64,000 nt of DNA from Saccharospirillum sp. (GTDB lineage: Bacteria > Pseudomonadota > Gammaproteobacteria > Pseudomonadales > Natronospirillaceae): assembly GCA_018402545.1 (NCBI GenBank), contig JAGYIL010000001.1:186001-250000 (forward strand), written 5' to 3'. The notes beneath the pieces were generated by a model that saw nothing but the letters and a program-made list of their open reading frames with translations, did no database searches and was not told where the DNA came from. Positions 1 to 8,731 of this stretch are shown in pieces. Each line of letters starts with the position of its first letter. Position 1 is the first letter of the stretch. The position numbers and the translations under genes were made by a program.

Positions 1-162
1 ATGCGGGTGTCACGGTTGAGATGCCTCGGCGCCTGCATTCCTGGCTCTCTGTTATTCCATCGAAAATAGGACCTAATAATTACCAATGGACATATTGGTA
101 TTGCATTGGCATTAATATTCCGCTCTACTTGGGTTTTCAGACTTAACCTGAGTCAGCACTAT

Positions 163-1050
163 ATGAAGCGGTTCCTACAAAAACTGATCTGCCTGCTTAC
201 CTTGCTCCCCGCAGCTTACGCCGACCCTTTGACGGTACTGGTCCCGCCAGATGTCTGGGAGGACTATCAAACCCTGCTCGACGGCCGCGACCCGCTCGCC
301 ATCACCGATTTCTCCGGGCCTGGCAGTCGCCGCGATGTGGTCGAGGTAATCCTGATGCAACAGGCCCTGGAGCGGTCACGCGCTGATTTCGAACTAACCT
401 TTGTCACAGAAGCCGACTATGAAGTTACCCTTAAGGCGTTAGCCGAGGGTACTGCCATTGCCTCAGCAACCAGCGCCTGGCTCAGCGACCTGACCGAGCG
501 CTGGCAGGAGCTGTACATCACCACTGCCGTGATCGAGCGCGGGCAATTTGAGGCGGGTTTTTATACCCCGGTCAACAACAGCCAGGCCCTGGCTGCTAGT
601 ACCGACTCTGAGCTGCGACGCTTGCGGGCAATCTCCAGCCGCAACTGGGCGGTCGACTGGGAAACACTGAACGCCTTTGGCCCCCAGTCTCTGACTCATG
701 CCGACACCTGGGGAGACATGGTCGAAGCGGTGTTCGAAGGTAGCCAGGATTACCTGCTGGCGCCGTTTCAACAGAGCGAAGGCATGCAGCTCCAACTCGA
801 CGCCGGCACACTGGTACCCATTCCAGGCGTCAAGATCGGCCTGACCGGCACCCGGCATTTCGCTATATCCCGGGCGCACCCCGAAGGCAGCTATTTCAAC
901 TCATCCTTGCACCTGGGGCTGATGCGACTCAAGAAAGCCGGTGTCATCACCCAGGCATACAAGGACGCCGGGTTTATCAATCGCCGGGTCGAGGATTGGC
1001 GAGCGGTCACTGTTGATACGCTATTGACCACCAATCGGGAGTCGCGTTAG
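163..1050 (+). CDS. Periplasmic solute-binding protein, SBP_bac_3-like
   Basis: The 295-residue product begins with a clear Sec signal peptide (MKRFLQKLICLLTLLPAAYA, cleavage before Asp-Pro) and continues as a mixed alpha/beta protein resembling the extracellular family 3 solute-binding fold. I chose the ATG at 163 rather than an upstream in-frame TTG at 106, because only the ATG places the positively charged n-region at the start. No permease or ATPase gene is adjacent. Proteins of this kind without a transporter often serve as sensory or scavenging binding proteins, so the ligand is unknown. The family assignment rests on overall character (length, signal peptide, the GVIT.AYKDAGF-like C-terminus) rather than on a diagnostic motif. 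Confidence 0.7.
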   Translation: MKRFLQKLICLLTLLPAAYADPLTVLVPPDVWEDYQTLLDGRDPLAITDFSGPGSRRDVVEVILMQQALERSRADFELTFVTEADYEVTLKALAEGTAIASATSAWLSDLTERWQELYITTAVIERGQFEAGFYTPVNNSQALAASTDSELRRLRAISSRNWAVDWETLNAFGPQSLTHADTWGDMVEAVFEGSQDYLLAPFQQSEGMQLQLDAGTLVPIPGVKIGLTGTRHFAISRAHPEGSYFNSSLHLGLMRLKKAGVITQAYKDAGFINRRVEDWRAVTVDTLLTTNRESR

Positions 1051-1759
1051 TTACAGCATGGTCATCGTACGTTAAACGAAAGCAACGGATGGGTGGAACA
1101 ATAGGTCATGTACATTAGGCGAGTATTATGACAATGGTCAGGTGGGTGTCACGGGTGAGATCCGTGGCAAAGGTTTAATAGATATTCTAGGACATACGAT
1201 TTCGATATCCATAAAGGATAATTTCGTAACCAATAATTATTGACAATTGGACAGAATTTTTTAGGCGAATGTCTTTGTGTATTATTTGATGCCTGAGCAT
1301 ATAAACAGGGTAGGTGATTTATATAAGCCCATTCTAGGTTTTGTAAGAATCGTTCAGATGGGCTCTAGATGTATAACTAATGTCTAATTTGTACGTTTTT
1401 GCGTTGTATAAAAAGTTTTCGGACTATCTGTAGGATAGCGCCGAGCAAAGGGGCTGGATAAAGTACTGGATGGTTGATCCCAGCTCATCCCTCAATTCAG
1501 CTATTTGTTGTCCATTGCTACTGCCATTTGAACCATTTCTTTTATTTTTCTAAAAAATACAATAACGTTAACAACGTAACTCCAATCGAACCGGAGACTA
1601 GTGCGACTGACGATCCTCTTCGTTAGTGACCCTCGGGTCTGGCTCGGCGGAACCAATCGGCAGGAACCCTTCCTGAATTGGACGGAAGAACAGCCAAAAC
1701 CAAGAAAACTTGCGGGTTTGACGGCGATCTGTAGCCGGGACCAAAGTTGAGGAGTATCT
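1051..1759. other. AT-rich intergenic region, no gene seen
   Basis: This 709-base gap is visibly richer in A+T than the flanking genes, especially around 1180-1430. I find no open frame with a convincing ribosome binding site. It must hold the leader of the large lipoprotein gene that starts at 1760. A TTGACA lies at 1240-1245, but I see no well-spaced -10 box after it, so I do not call a promoter. The stretch 1582-1607 resembles 22738-22766, also in a 5' leader. Confidence 0.6.
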
Positions 1760-4700
1760 GTGAGTATTTTCAAGTCTTTGGCTGCCCTGATTGCGGCCAC
1801 CCTGCTTGTCGGGTGTATAGAGCCGGAAGTTGACACCGGTTCAGCATGTGACGTGACCGATTTATCTGTCTTTACCGGAGGTACTGAGGGATTCGCCGAC
1901 GGTACCGGTGCTGCAGCGCAATTCAGTAGCCCATTAGATATCACCACCGACGGCACGAATCTATTTGTGGCAGACGGCGGTAATGATGCAATCCGCAAGA
2001 TCGTGGTAGCTACGGGTGAGGTGACAACGTTCGCAACGTTCGCTGAAGAGCCTCGGGCAGTTGCGGTCGATGGGACCTATCTCTACGTGGCCAAGGACGA
2101 TAACACTATTGACCAGATCACGATTGCTTCCGGGGTGGTGACGCCGCTGCCCCTAGTTGGCTCGATCGACACCGTTCTCGGCATGGCGACCGACGGTACC
2201 TATTTGTATTTAGGGGAACGGGGTAGTTCCCGAGTCAGTCGGGTGAGGATATCCACCGGTGAAGTTACCGTGTTGGCAGGCTCCACCAGAGGTTTTTCAG
2301 ACGGTACGGGTATCCAGGCTAGATTTGCTTCTCCTATGGGCATCGAGATTTATGATGGTAATCTCTACGTGGCGGATTTCGGGAATAATCGGATTCGCAA
2401 GATTGTCATCTCCACAGGCGAGGTCACAACCTTAGCCGGGACGGGTGAAGAGCGTACTGTTGACGGCGAAGGCAGTGCCGCCGCATTCAAGTCACCGACC
2501 AGTCTCGTACGGGATGGCGATGTACTTTATGTATCCGACTATTTAGGCTCCCGGATTCGAAAAGTGGAGATATCAACCGGTAAAGTGACCTCCCTTTCGG
2601 CCGAGGCGGATGCGGATTCCGGTGCGGATGCCGGCGGCGACCTTTTGTCACTGCCCTTAGGTGTTACTAAAGTGGGTTCAGCGAACGATCCTGATGGTGT
2701 CCGACTCTTTGTGGTTGAGGGAGTGGGTAACAGAATCAGTGAGCTTCAGTACACCAGCAATGAGTGCGAGGACGAAGTAGCAACCCAGACTTCGGTGAAA
2801 GGCGCGGTGACCGGTCTAACGGCCAAACTGGTGTTGCAGAATGGCAGTAACGAAGTCAGTGTTCTCGGCGACGGTGAATTTTCCTTCGAAGTCACCTCCG
2901 GCAGCAGATATAACGTTGTCGTTAAAACGCAGCCCAACGGGCAGCTATGTACGGTGACCAATGGCAGCGGTACAGCTACTGCCGCTGTCAGTGATGTTGC
3001 CGTAAGTTGCCAGGCCAGTGCCACGCCACCCCTCGACCCAACACCACCGGCTTCACCTACTATTGCGGATCTAACCACGGTGGATCGGCAGCCAACGCTT
3101 TCTGGCACCTACGACGCTTCGGATGCTGGGGGTGGGTTATACGTGAACGTCAATGGCAGGACGTTCACCCTGGGCACTGACGACGAACTTACCGCCTCCG
3201 GTGATAACTGGTCTTTGGACATCCCGACAGCGATGGCTATCGGTAGCTATGACATCAAGGTCACTGTTGCAGATACTGCAGGTAACACCAGTTCCGCCTC
3301 TGGCAACCTGACTGTGGTCCTTGCGCCGGCGTCTCCCACGGTAACGCCCGTAACGACCAAAGATCCGACCCCGACGCTCTCAGGCACTTTCGAAGATGCC
3401 AACACCACTGGCTTCACGGTGGATGTCGGCGGTGTTACCTATACCCGGGGTGTTAGCTCGGCTTTGAGTACCGCGGGTAACTCCTGGACCCTGACGATTC
3501 CGGATGCCAATGCTTTGTCCGCAGGTTCCTATGAGGTGGTGGCTACAGCGACCGATGGTTCAGGCGACAATAAAAGCGATACCACCACCCTTGAGCTGGT
3601 GATCACCTCCGCGACCAGTGCAACGGACTGGGTGCTTAGAGATGTCCTCACCAATGATCCTAACCCAACGATCAGCGGGTTCTTCCCGACCGATCACGGA
3701 GGGTTTACTCTATACTTGGGGCGGTTCACAAGCGCGACCAGGTCTGTTTGGTGGATCGGTGCTGAGACAAGAGTCATCCCTGGTCAGGGAGAAGTATTGG
3801 TTGACAGGTTTAGCCAGCAGACCGTGGGTACATTTGACCGGTCAACAGGCGAATGGCAAGTGACTATTCCCAGAGGCCTTAACCTCGACAACCTCGACTC
3901 CTTCGAGTTTACTGATGGACTACTTGAGGGTCAGCACGAGCTGATAATAAAGGACCGTTCTGGGGATGGGTCTTTTGTTGCAAGTAAAACAGTGGCTGCA
4001 GCCAAGTTAGTGATCGATTTTACGGCACCAAGCGAGCCGACGGTCACATCACTGTCAACCATCGAAACGACGCCAACGATCACTGGCACTTTCGATGCGG
4101 CCGATGCGGAATCGTTGACGGTCGCGGTGAATAACACCACCTATACGCTCGGCACCGATGCCGCTTTAACCGCATCCGGTGACACCTGGAGCCTGGCCAT
4201 TCCCAGCGCGCTAAACCCGGGTACCTATGATGTGGTGGTGACGGCTACAGATGGCGCGACCAACAGCGCCTCCGACAGCACGAGTAACGAGTTGGTTGTG
4301 ACGGCCCCGATACCAGCTGCGCCTGAGGGTGTAGTGGCGACGGCCGGAGATGGCGAGGTGACTCTGGCTTGGGATGCTGTAGCTGGCGCTGCAAGTTACA
4401 ACGTTTATTATGGAACCAGCAGCGGTGTCACCACGGCAAGTGGTACGGAGTTGCCTGGAGTAAGCAGTGGGGATGCCGTAACCGGCCTCAGTAACGGCAC
4501 GACCTACTACTTCATCGTCACGGCCGTCAGCACAGGCGGCGAAAGCACGGGCTCGAGCGAAGTCAGCGCGACGCCAGTCGATCAGCAGGCGCCGACCGTG
4601 TCGGCCACACCCGCAGGCACCAGCTTCACCACCAGCGTGGATGTCAGCCTGGCGTGCATCGATACGGGTGGCTCCGGGTGTGCGGCTATTCACTACACTC

Positions 4701-6700
4701 TGGATGGTTCTGCGCCGACCACCGGCTCTACCACCTACAGTGACGTGATTCCCATCAGCACCACGACTACCTTGCGCTTTCTGGCGGTGGATGGTGCCGG
4801 CAACCAGTCTGCTGTAGTGAGTGAGACCTATACACTTTTGCTGCCTGTAGCCCCGACGGGAGTTTTGGCGACGGCAGGCAATGGTGAGGTGAGTCTGACC
4901 TGGACTGCTGTCACCGGCGCCACCGTTTACAACCTTTATTATGCCACCAGCAGTGGTGTGACCACGGCGACCGGGACCAAAGTTGCTAATGTGAACAGTG
5001 GTGATGCCATTTCCGGGCTTGTAAACGACACGACCTACTACGTGATTGTTACCGCTGAGAATGCCTCTGGTGAAGGCCCTGCGTCCTCGGAGGTCAGTGC
5101 CACACCAATAGCGCTGGATACCACGCCGCCGGCTGTCAGCAGCGGTGGACTTACCCCGGGTGATGGGGCAACGGGTGTAGCCCGCGATAGCGAGATCACT
5201 GCCGCCTTCGATGAAGATATTTTTGCCGTCACTGTCGATGACACCACCTTCACTTTGGCCACCGATAGCGCGGTCAGCGGAACGGTGAGCTTCGACGCCC
5301 TGACCAACGTTGCAACCCTGGCGCCCGACGGCAAAATGGCAGTATTGACCCCTCACACCGCAACGCTGACGACCGGAATCACTGACCAGGCGGGTAATCC
5401 ACTTGCCGCAGATGAAGTCTGGACCTTTACCACAGCGGATGGTGCGTGGCAGGCAACCCCGGACACCGTCGATACAAGTGCGCAGGATAACAATGGCGGC
5501 CGTGTGGTGGTCGATGAACAAGGTGTGGCCACTGCCGTGTGGCTGCAGTTTGATGGCACCATCAACAGCGTAGTAGCTAATCGCTACGTGCCAGACACCG
5601 GCTGGGGCAGTTCGCCGGCCTCACTTGAAGCTGCCAGCGGAAATGCGTCAGGTGTCGAACTTGCGGTAGATAGCGACGGCAATGTGTTCGCCGTATGGCA
5701 GCAGGCCGACGGCAGTAGTGTATGGCACATCTGGGCTGCCCGCTATGAGGCTGCATCCGACTCCTGGAGCGCCCCTGTGCAGCTGGATACCGGTGCCAGC
5801 GACGCCGGTGCAGTGAAGGTCGCCGTGGATGGAAACGGTAACGCCATCGCAGTCTGGAATCAGTTCGACGGTACCCGCAACAACCTCTGGGCCAGTCGAT
5901 TTGATTCAGGTACCTGGAGTACCGCCGAGCTGATCGAGAACGAAGACAGCAATGAGGCCCTTGAGCCAGCCCTTGCTATGGACTCCTCTGGTAATGCTGT
6001 GGTGGTTTGGATACTGGGCAATGGTATCTTTACGGGTGACGTTAAGGCGACGCGTTTCAGCGGAGGGGCATGGAATACCACTGCCGTCGATCTTGAGACC
6101 CGCTCTGACACGGACGTAGGCTTCAGCCCTCAGGTTGCATTTGATAGCAATGGCAATGCGATTGCCGTCTGGGGCCAGGCCGATGATAGCGGTACTTTTA
6201 ATACCTGGGCTAACCGCTACAACGCCGTAGCTGGCACCTGGAGCGGCGCAGAGACGATTGCCGATGGCAACGGTAATGTGATGGCGCCGCAAATTGCTGT
6301 GGATGGCAGCGGTAACGCCCTGGCGGTTTGGCTGCAGGACAACGGAAACGACGTTTGGAGCAACCGCTTTACGGTGGCCGGCCCAAGCTGGGGAACCCCG
6401 GAAATCATCGACAACCTGGCGGGCGCCCCCATGTCTCCGCAGATTGCGATGGATGCCACCGGTCATGGTATTGCCATCTGGTTTCAGGAAGACACCGTGC
6501 CGCAATCCAGCACGCTGGTGAACCGTTATGTGAAGGGTGCTGGCTGGAGCGGAGCCACCGCGATAGAGAGCGACGATACCAACGAAAACAACCTCGACAA
6601 ACCGGCGCTTGGTATGAACAGCAAGGGTGAGGCCATGGCCGTTTGGCATCAGAGGCAGAGTGGTGGGACATTTGATCTTTGGTCGAGCAGTTTTGACTAG
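1760..6700 (+). CDS. Large multidomain surface lipoprotein (NHL propeller, Ig-like, FN3, C-terminal propeller-like repeats)
   Basis: The 1646-residue product starts at a GTG preceded by a good ribosome binding site (TGAGGAG at 1748-1754). A lipobox (LVGC, Cys19) predicts a lipid-anchored exported protein. In order I see: NHL-type beta-propeller repeats (about 25-330, with recurring LYVADxGNNxIRKI); a small carboxypeptidase-regulatory-like domain (345-410); four Ig-like repeats built on P-T-L-S-G-T-F/Y and GSYDVVVTATD (425-830); an FN3 domain; a chitobiase C-terminal-like domain (YTLDGSAPTT); a second FN3; a Big_5-like domain (about 1115-1225); and about seven repeats with the motif GNAIAVW, probably a second propeller (1230-1646). 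Such modular proteins act at the cell surface in adhesion or carbohydrate binding. No catalytic domain is evident. A strong terminator follows. Confidence 0.9.
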   Translation: MSIFKSLAALIAATLLVGCIEPEVDTGSACDVTDLSVFTGGTEGFADGTGAAAQFSSPLDITTDGTNLFVADGGNDAIRKIVVATGEVTTFATFAEEPRAVAVDGTYLYVAKDDNTIDQITIASGVVTPLPLVGSIDTVLGMATDGTYLYLGERGSSRVSRVRISTGEVTVLAGSTRGFSDGTGIQARFASPMGIEIYDGNLYVADFGNNRIRKIVISTGEVTTLAGTGEERTVDGEGSAAAFKSPTSLVRDGDVLYVSDYLGSRIRKVEISTGKVTSLSAEADADSGADAGGDLLSLPLGVTKVGSANDPDGVRLFVVEGVGNRISELQYTSNECEDEVATQTSVKGAVTGLTAKLVLQNGSNEVSVLGDGEFSFEVTSGSRYNVVVKTQPNGQLCTVTNGSGTATAAVSDVAVSCQASATPPLDPTPPASPTIADLTTVDRQPTLSGTYDASDAGGGLYVNVNGRTFTLGTDDELTASGDNWSLDIPTAMAIGSYDIKVTVADTAGNTSSASGNLTVVLAPASPTVTPVTTKDPTPTLSGTFEDANTTGFTVDVGGVTYTRGVSSALSTAGNSWTLTIPDANALSAGSYEVVATATDGSGDNKSDTTTLELVITSATSATDWVLRDVLTNDPNPTISGFFPTDHGGFTLYLGRFTSATRSVWWIGAETRVIPGQGEVLVDRFSQQTVGTFDRSTGEWQVTIPRGLNLDNLDSFEFTDGLLEGQHELIIKDRSGDGSFVASKTVAAAKLVIDFTAPSEPTVTSLSTIETTPTITGTFDAADAESLTVAVNNTTYTLGTDAALTASGDTWSLAIPSALNPGTYDVVVTATDGATNSASDSTSNELVVTAPIPAAPEGVVATAGDGEVTLAWDAVAGAASYNVYYGTSSGVTTASGTELPGVSSGDAVTGLSNGTTYYFIVTAVSTGGESTGSSEVSATPVDQQAPTVSATPAGTSFTTSVDVSLACIDTGGSGCAAIHYTLDGSAPTTGSTTYSDVIPISTTTTLRFLAVDGAGNQSAVVSETYTLLLPVAPTGVLATAGNGEVSLTWTAVTGATVYNLYYATSSGVTTATGTKVANVNSGDAISGLVNDTTYYVIVTAENASGEGPASSEVSATPIALDTTPPAVSSGGLTPGDGATGVARDSEITAAFDEDIFAVTVDDTTFTLATDSAVSGTVSFDALTNVATLAPDGKMAVLTPHTATLTTGITDQAGNPLAADEVWTFTTADGAWQATPDTVDTSAQDNNGGRVVVDEQGVATAVWLQFDGTINSVVANRYVPDTGWGSSPASLEAASGNASGVELAVDSDGNVFAVWQQADGSSVWHIWAARYEAASDSWSAPVQLDTGASDAGAVKVAVDGNGNAIAVWNQFDGTRNNLWASRFDSGTWSTAELIENEDSNEALEPALAMDSSGNAVVVWILGNGIFTGDVKATRFSGGAWNTTAVDLETRSDTDVGFSPQVAFDSNGNAIAVWGQADDSGTFNTWANRYNAVAGTWSGAETIADGNGNVMAPQIAVDGSGNALAVWLQDNGNDVWSNRFTVAGPSWGTPEIIDNLAGAPMSPQIAMDATGHGIAIWFQEDTVPQSSTLVNRYVKGAGWSGATAIESDDTNENNLDKPALGMNSKGEAMAVWHQRQSGGTFDLWSSSFD

Positions 6701-6730
6701 GGAGTCGCTCTGACTGGTCATTAGGGTAAA

Positions 6731-6784
6731 GAAGCGCCCACCATGCTGCCACTAAGCTGGCAGCTGGAGCGCTTCTAGCTTTAA
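6731..6784 (+). terminator. Rho-independent-type hairpin after the large lipoprotein gene
   Basis: GAAGCGC (6731-6737) pairs with GCGCTTC (6769-6775), with an inner CTGCC/GGCAG pairing, and is followed by the T-rich TAGCTTTAATT. It lies 31 bases after the stop codon. Confidence 0.75.
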
Positions 6785-6851
6785 TTGTTCTGAAGTGAAC
6801 AGAACACTCAGTGGATTAAAGTTTAAGAGCGAGCTGAGCAGGACGTATATA

Positions 6852-6869
6852 CAGCCCCTAAAGGGGCTG
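6852..6869. terminator. Short hairpin between convergent genes
   Basis: CAGCCCC (6852-6858) and GGGGCTG (6863-6869) form a perfect 7-bp stem with a TAAA loop, 83 bases beyond the stop of the convergent toxin gene. In the minus direction it is followed by TGTATATA, which is only weakly U-rich. It may terminate toxin transcription or back up the terminator at 6731. Confidence 0.45.
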
Positions 6870-6951
6870 CTGGTGTAGGGTCAGGTTCATGCCACCCGGT
6901 AAACATGCCACCTGTAAACCGAGGCACATTCACCCACGATGGACACCAACG

Positions 6952-8229
6952 TCACATCGTCTGCTGCAAAGCTCCTTCGATCGTCAGATTGACGTTGGTA
7001 ACCCGGTCTTCCCAGTCATAATTCTCAACGTTCAGCAGGGTTGCTTCGCCATTGTCGGAATTACGCCGAATACGGTCGGATGGCTGATCCTGTTTCGAGA
7101 TTGAATCGAGCGGTACCGCTGGCCCAGCGGTGATGTTGTATTGGCTGGCATCAATGGCTGTGAACTTGCCGTTCATCGGTGCACCGTACGCCCGCTTGGT
7201 GATGTTGCCGAGGGCCCATTGAATGGAGCCCGCCCCGTATTCATTGATCATCCAGTTCCAGTCCCATTGGCTGTAACCGTTGATCTGCCGGTGCAGGTAC
7301 TGGTCGAGAACATCCTCGGCTGCGCTGTATCCGTTGCGATCACCAAAGGTGTAAACCTCCCAGGGCCGGTTGGTTGGATGGTCGGTCCGGGCGTTGCCAC
7401 TCCAGCGCAGGAAGTTCTCATAGGTCAGGTCGTAATCCATGTACATCTGCGAGGTGTACGGGATGTCTGCTGTTTGCTTGAAGAACGTAATCGTTATTTC
7501 GCGTTTGGTGCGCGGTGGCATCTCAGCCCGATACTGCGCACTTTGAGATACGGTGTTGGTTTCACCATTGGTTTCGCTCCACCCCTGAGTGGCGCTGAAT
7601 TCAGCGCTGATCTCTGTTGAATTACCCATTACACCCAAATCGAATTCATAGGTGTTGGTGATGCCGATGGTCTCGGAGAACGAGAAGTTTTCTTCCTTCG
7701 ACCAGCTCTCTGTTTCGTCGTAGGTCAGTGTCGCGACTTTGGTGTCTGTTGTATTGCCCTCGTTACGTATTTCATAGGTGACGGTTTTGATCGGCACCCG
7801 GTTGTACACCTGTGGTTCACCCAATTCGAGGTCGGATGGATTGGTGACGAAGCGGATGTTTTTGAGCTGCATTTTCAGACGCTCACTGGCTCGATACCCT
7901 CCCGAGTAGGGGTCGTTACTGTTGTAGCGGGCCTGCAGTGTGTACTGGCTGCTGTTATCCTGGTAGATGCTGTAATCTTCGCCTACGTATTGTGAACCGG
8001 TACCGCCTGTCCAGGCATAACCCAGATAGTGGGCCAGATAGGCAAGTGGCCTGTGAAACTCGGAATCGGAGATGATTGTGTATTTCAAGCTGGCGGCATC
8101 CTGCTGACCATAGAGTTTATCCGAGTAATTTGGTATGTCGTCGTTGACTTCAGCCTGTACAGCAAGAGGAAGGGACAGTGCGCCGCTCAGCGCGTTGGCC
8201 AGGGTGGCCCTGGAGCTGGATAGAGTCAT
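6952..8229 (-). CDS. Aerolysin-family beta-pore-forming toxin precursor lacking the N-terminal lectin-like domain
   Basis: The 425-residue protein has a predicted signal peptide (cleavage after AVQA, residue 26) and an ATG preceded by AAAGGAT. Residues about 140-425 match aerolysin domain by domain: a Ser/Thr-rich amphipathic stem region (about 170-240), then FLRWSGNARTDHPTNRP (273-289), corresponding to aerolysin FLRWGGNA..HPDNRP, then WDWNW (322-326) and the APMNGKFTA...VPLDS segment. Arg275, Trp276 and Arg288 fall where aerolysin carries residues implicated in binding glycosyl-phosphatidylinositol glycans, and WDWNW matches its Trp-rich oligomerisation segment. A dibasic RIRR (386-389) sits where aerolysin is proteolytically activated, leaving a 36-residue C-terminal peptide. 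There is no room for aerolysin domain 1, as in Clostridium septicum alpha toxin. The likely role is a secreted protoxin forming heptameric pores; its target is unknown. Confidence 0.88.
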   Translation of the reverse strand: MTLSSSRATLANALSGALSLPLAVQAEVNDDIPNYSDKLYGQQDAASLKYTIISDSEFHRPLAYLAHYLGYAWTGGTGSQYVGEDYSIYQDNSSQYTLQARYNSNDPYSGGYRASERLKMQLKNIRFVTNPSDLELGEPQVYNRVPIKTVTYEIRNEGNTTDTKVATLTYDETESWSKEENFSFSETIGITNTYEFDLGVMGNSTEISAEFSATQGWSETNGETNTVSQSAQYRAEMPPRTKREITITFFKQTADIPYTSQMYMDYDLTYENFLRWSGNARTDHPTNRPWEVYTFGDRNGYSAAEDVLDQYLHRQINGYSQWDWNWMINEYGAGSIQWALGNITKRAYGAPMNGKFTAIDASQYNITAGPAVPLDSISKQDQPSDRIRRNSDNGEATLLNVENYDWEDRVTNVNLTIEGALQQTM

Positions 8230-8731
8230 GTTGTTATCCTTTATTTTTGTGTTTGGCAGTCGTTCGCAGCGCTACCTTCAAGTCGGTTTGGCGGCAACGC
8301 CCCATCGACCGGCTAGTACCAGGCGGTCGATGTACTGAGGCAACTCCAGCTCCTTATGGAGTTGTCTTACAACGTGGGCATTGTTGCGGAAGATTCACTC
8401 GGTGTGCAAAGAGGAAGTCATGTTTTGTGCGGGAGTCGTCGTTTTGATGGTTACGATGTTTAACAAAAAAGTCACACCATGCATCTATCAATGCAGTTCC
8501 TTTGGCAAGCAGTGGCAAACAGGGCATGCACGCTAGTGGACTATCGGGGTCATTAAGTTCATAGCCTGAACCTATTGTTTATGATGGGTGTCCGCGCTTG
8601 CCGGGTGCCCGTTGCGCCCTCTGACGAACGCATTGATTTTCAACTGAGCCATTAAGTACTCAAAAAGAAGGCTGCTTCCAGTTTTTGAGTGAGCCAGGCA
8701 CTACACTTGAGGAAAATGTGCCAACGGAAAC
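8230..8731. other. Divergent intergenic region between the toxin and mscS-like genes
   Basis: These 502 bases hold no convincing gene. They contain the toxin leader with two tandem inverted repeats (8303-8332 and 8341-8364) and the upstream region of the BON-MscS gene. I cannot assign -35/-10 boxes with confidence. Confidence 0.6.
8303..8364 (-). promoter_or_regulatory. Two tandem inverted repeats upstream of the toxin gene
   Basis: CATCGACCG (8303-8311) and CGGTCGATG (8324-8332) form a perfect 9-bp inverted repeat with a 12-base loop. CAACTCC (8341-8347) and GGAGTTG (8358-8364) form a second, 7-bp one with a 10-base loop. Both lie 74-135 bases upstream of the toxin start codon. They could be leader-RNA hairpins or regulator-binding dyads; the sequence alone does not decide. 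Confidence 0.5.

Noticed and set aside
1144-1161. 18-base near repeat of positions 5-22 (GGGTGTCACGGKTGAGAT)
   Set aside because: One match of this length with a mismatch is expected about once by chance among all pairs in a window of this size, and flanking bases do not extend it.
4211-5521. 436-codon open frame on the minus strand inside the large lipoprotein gene
   Set aside because: It is fully antisense to a convincing repeat-rich gene, has no ribosome binding site and encodes no recognisable domain; such frames arise readily opposite GC-rich repeated coding sequence.
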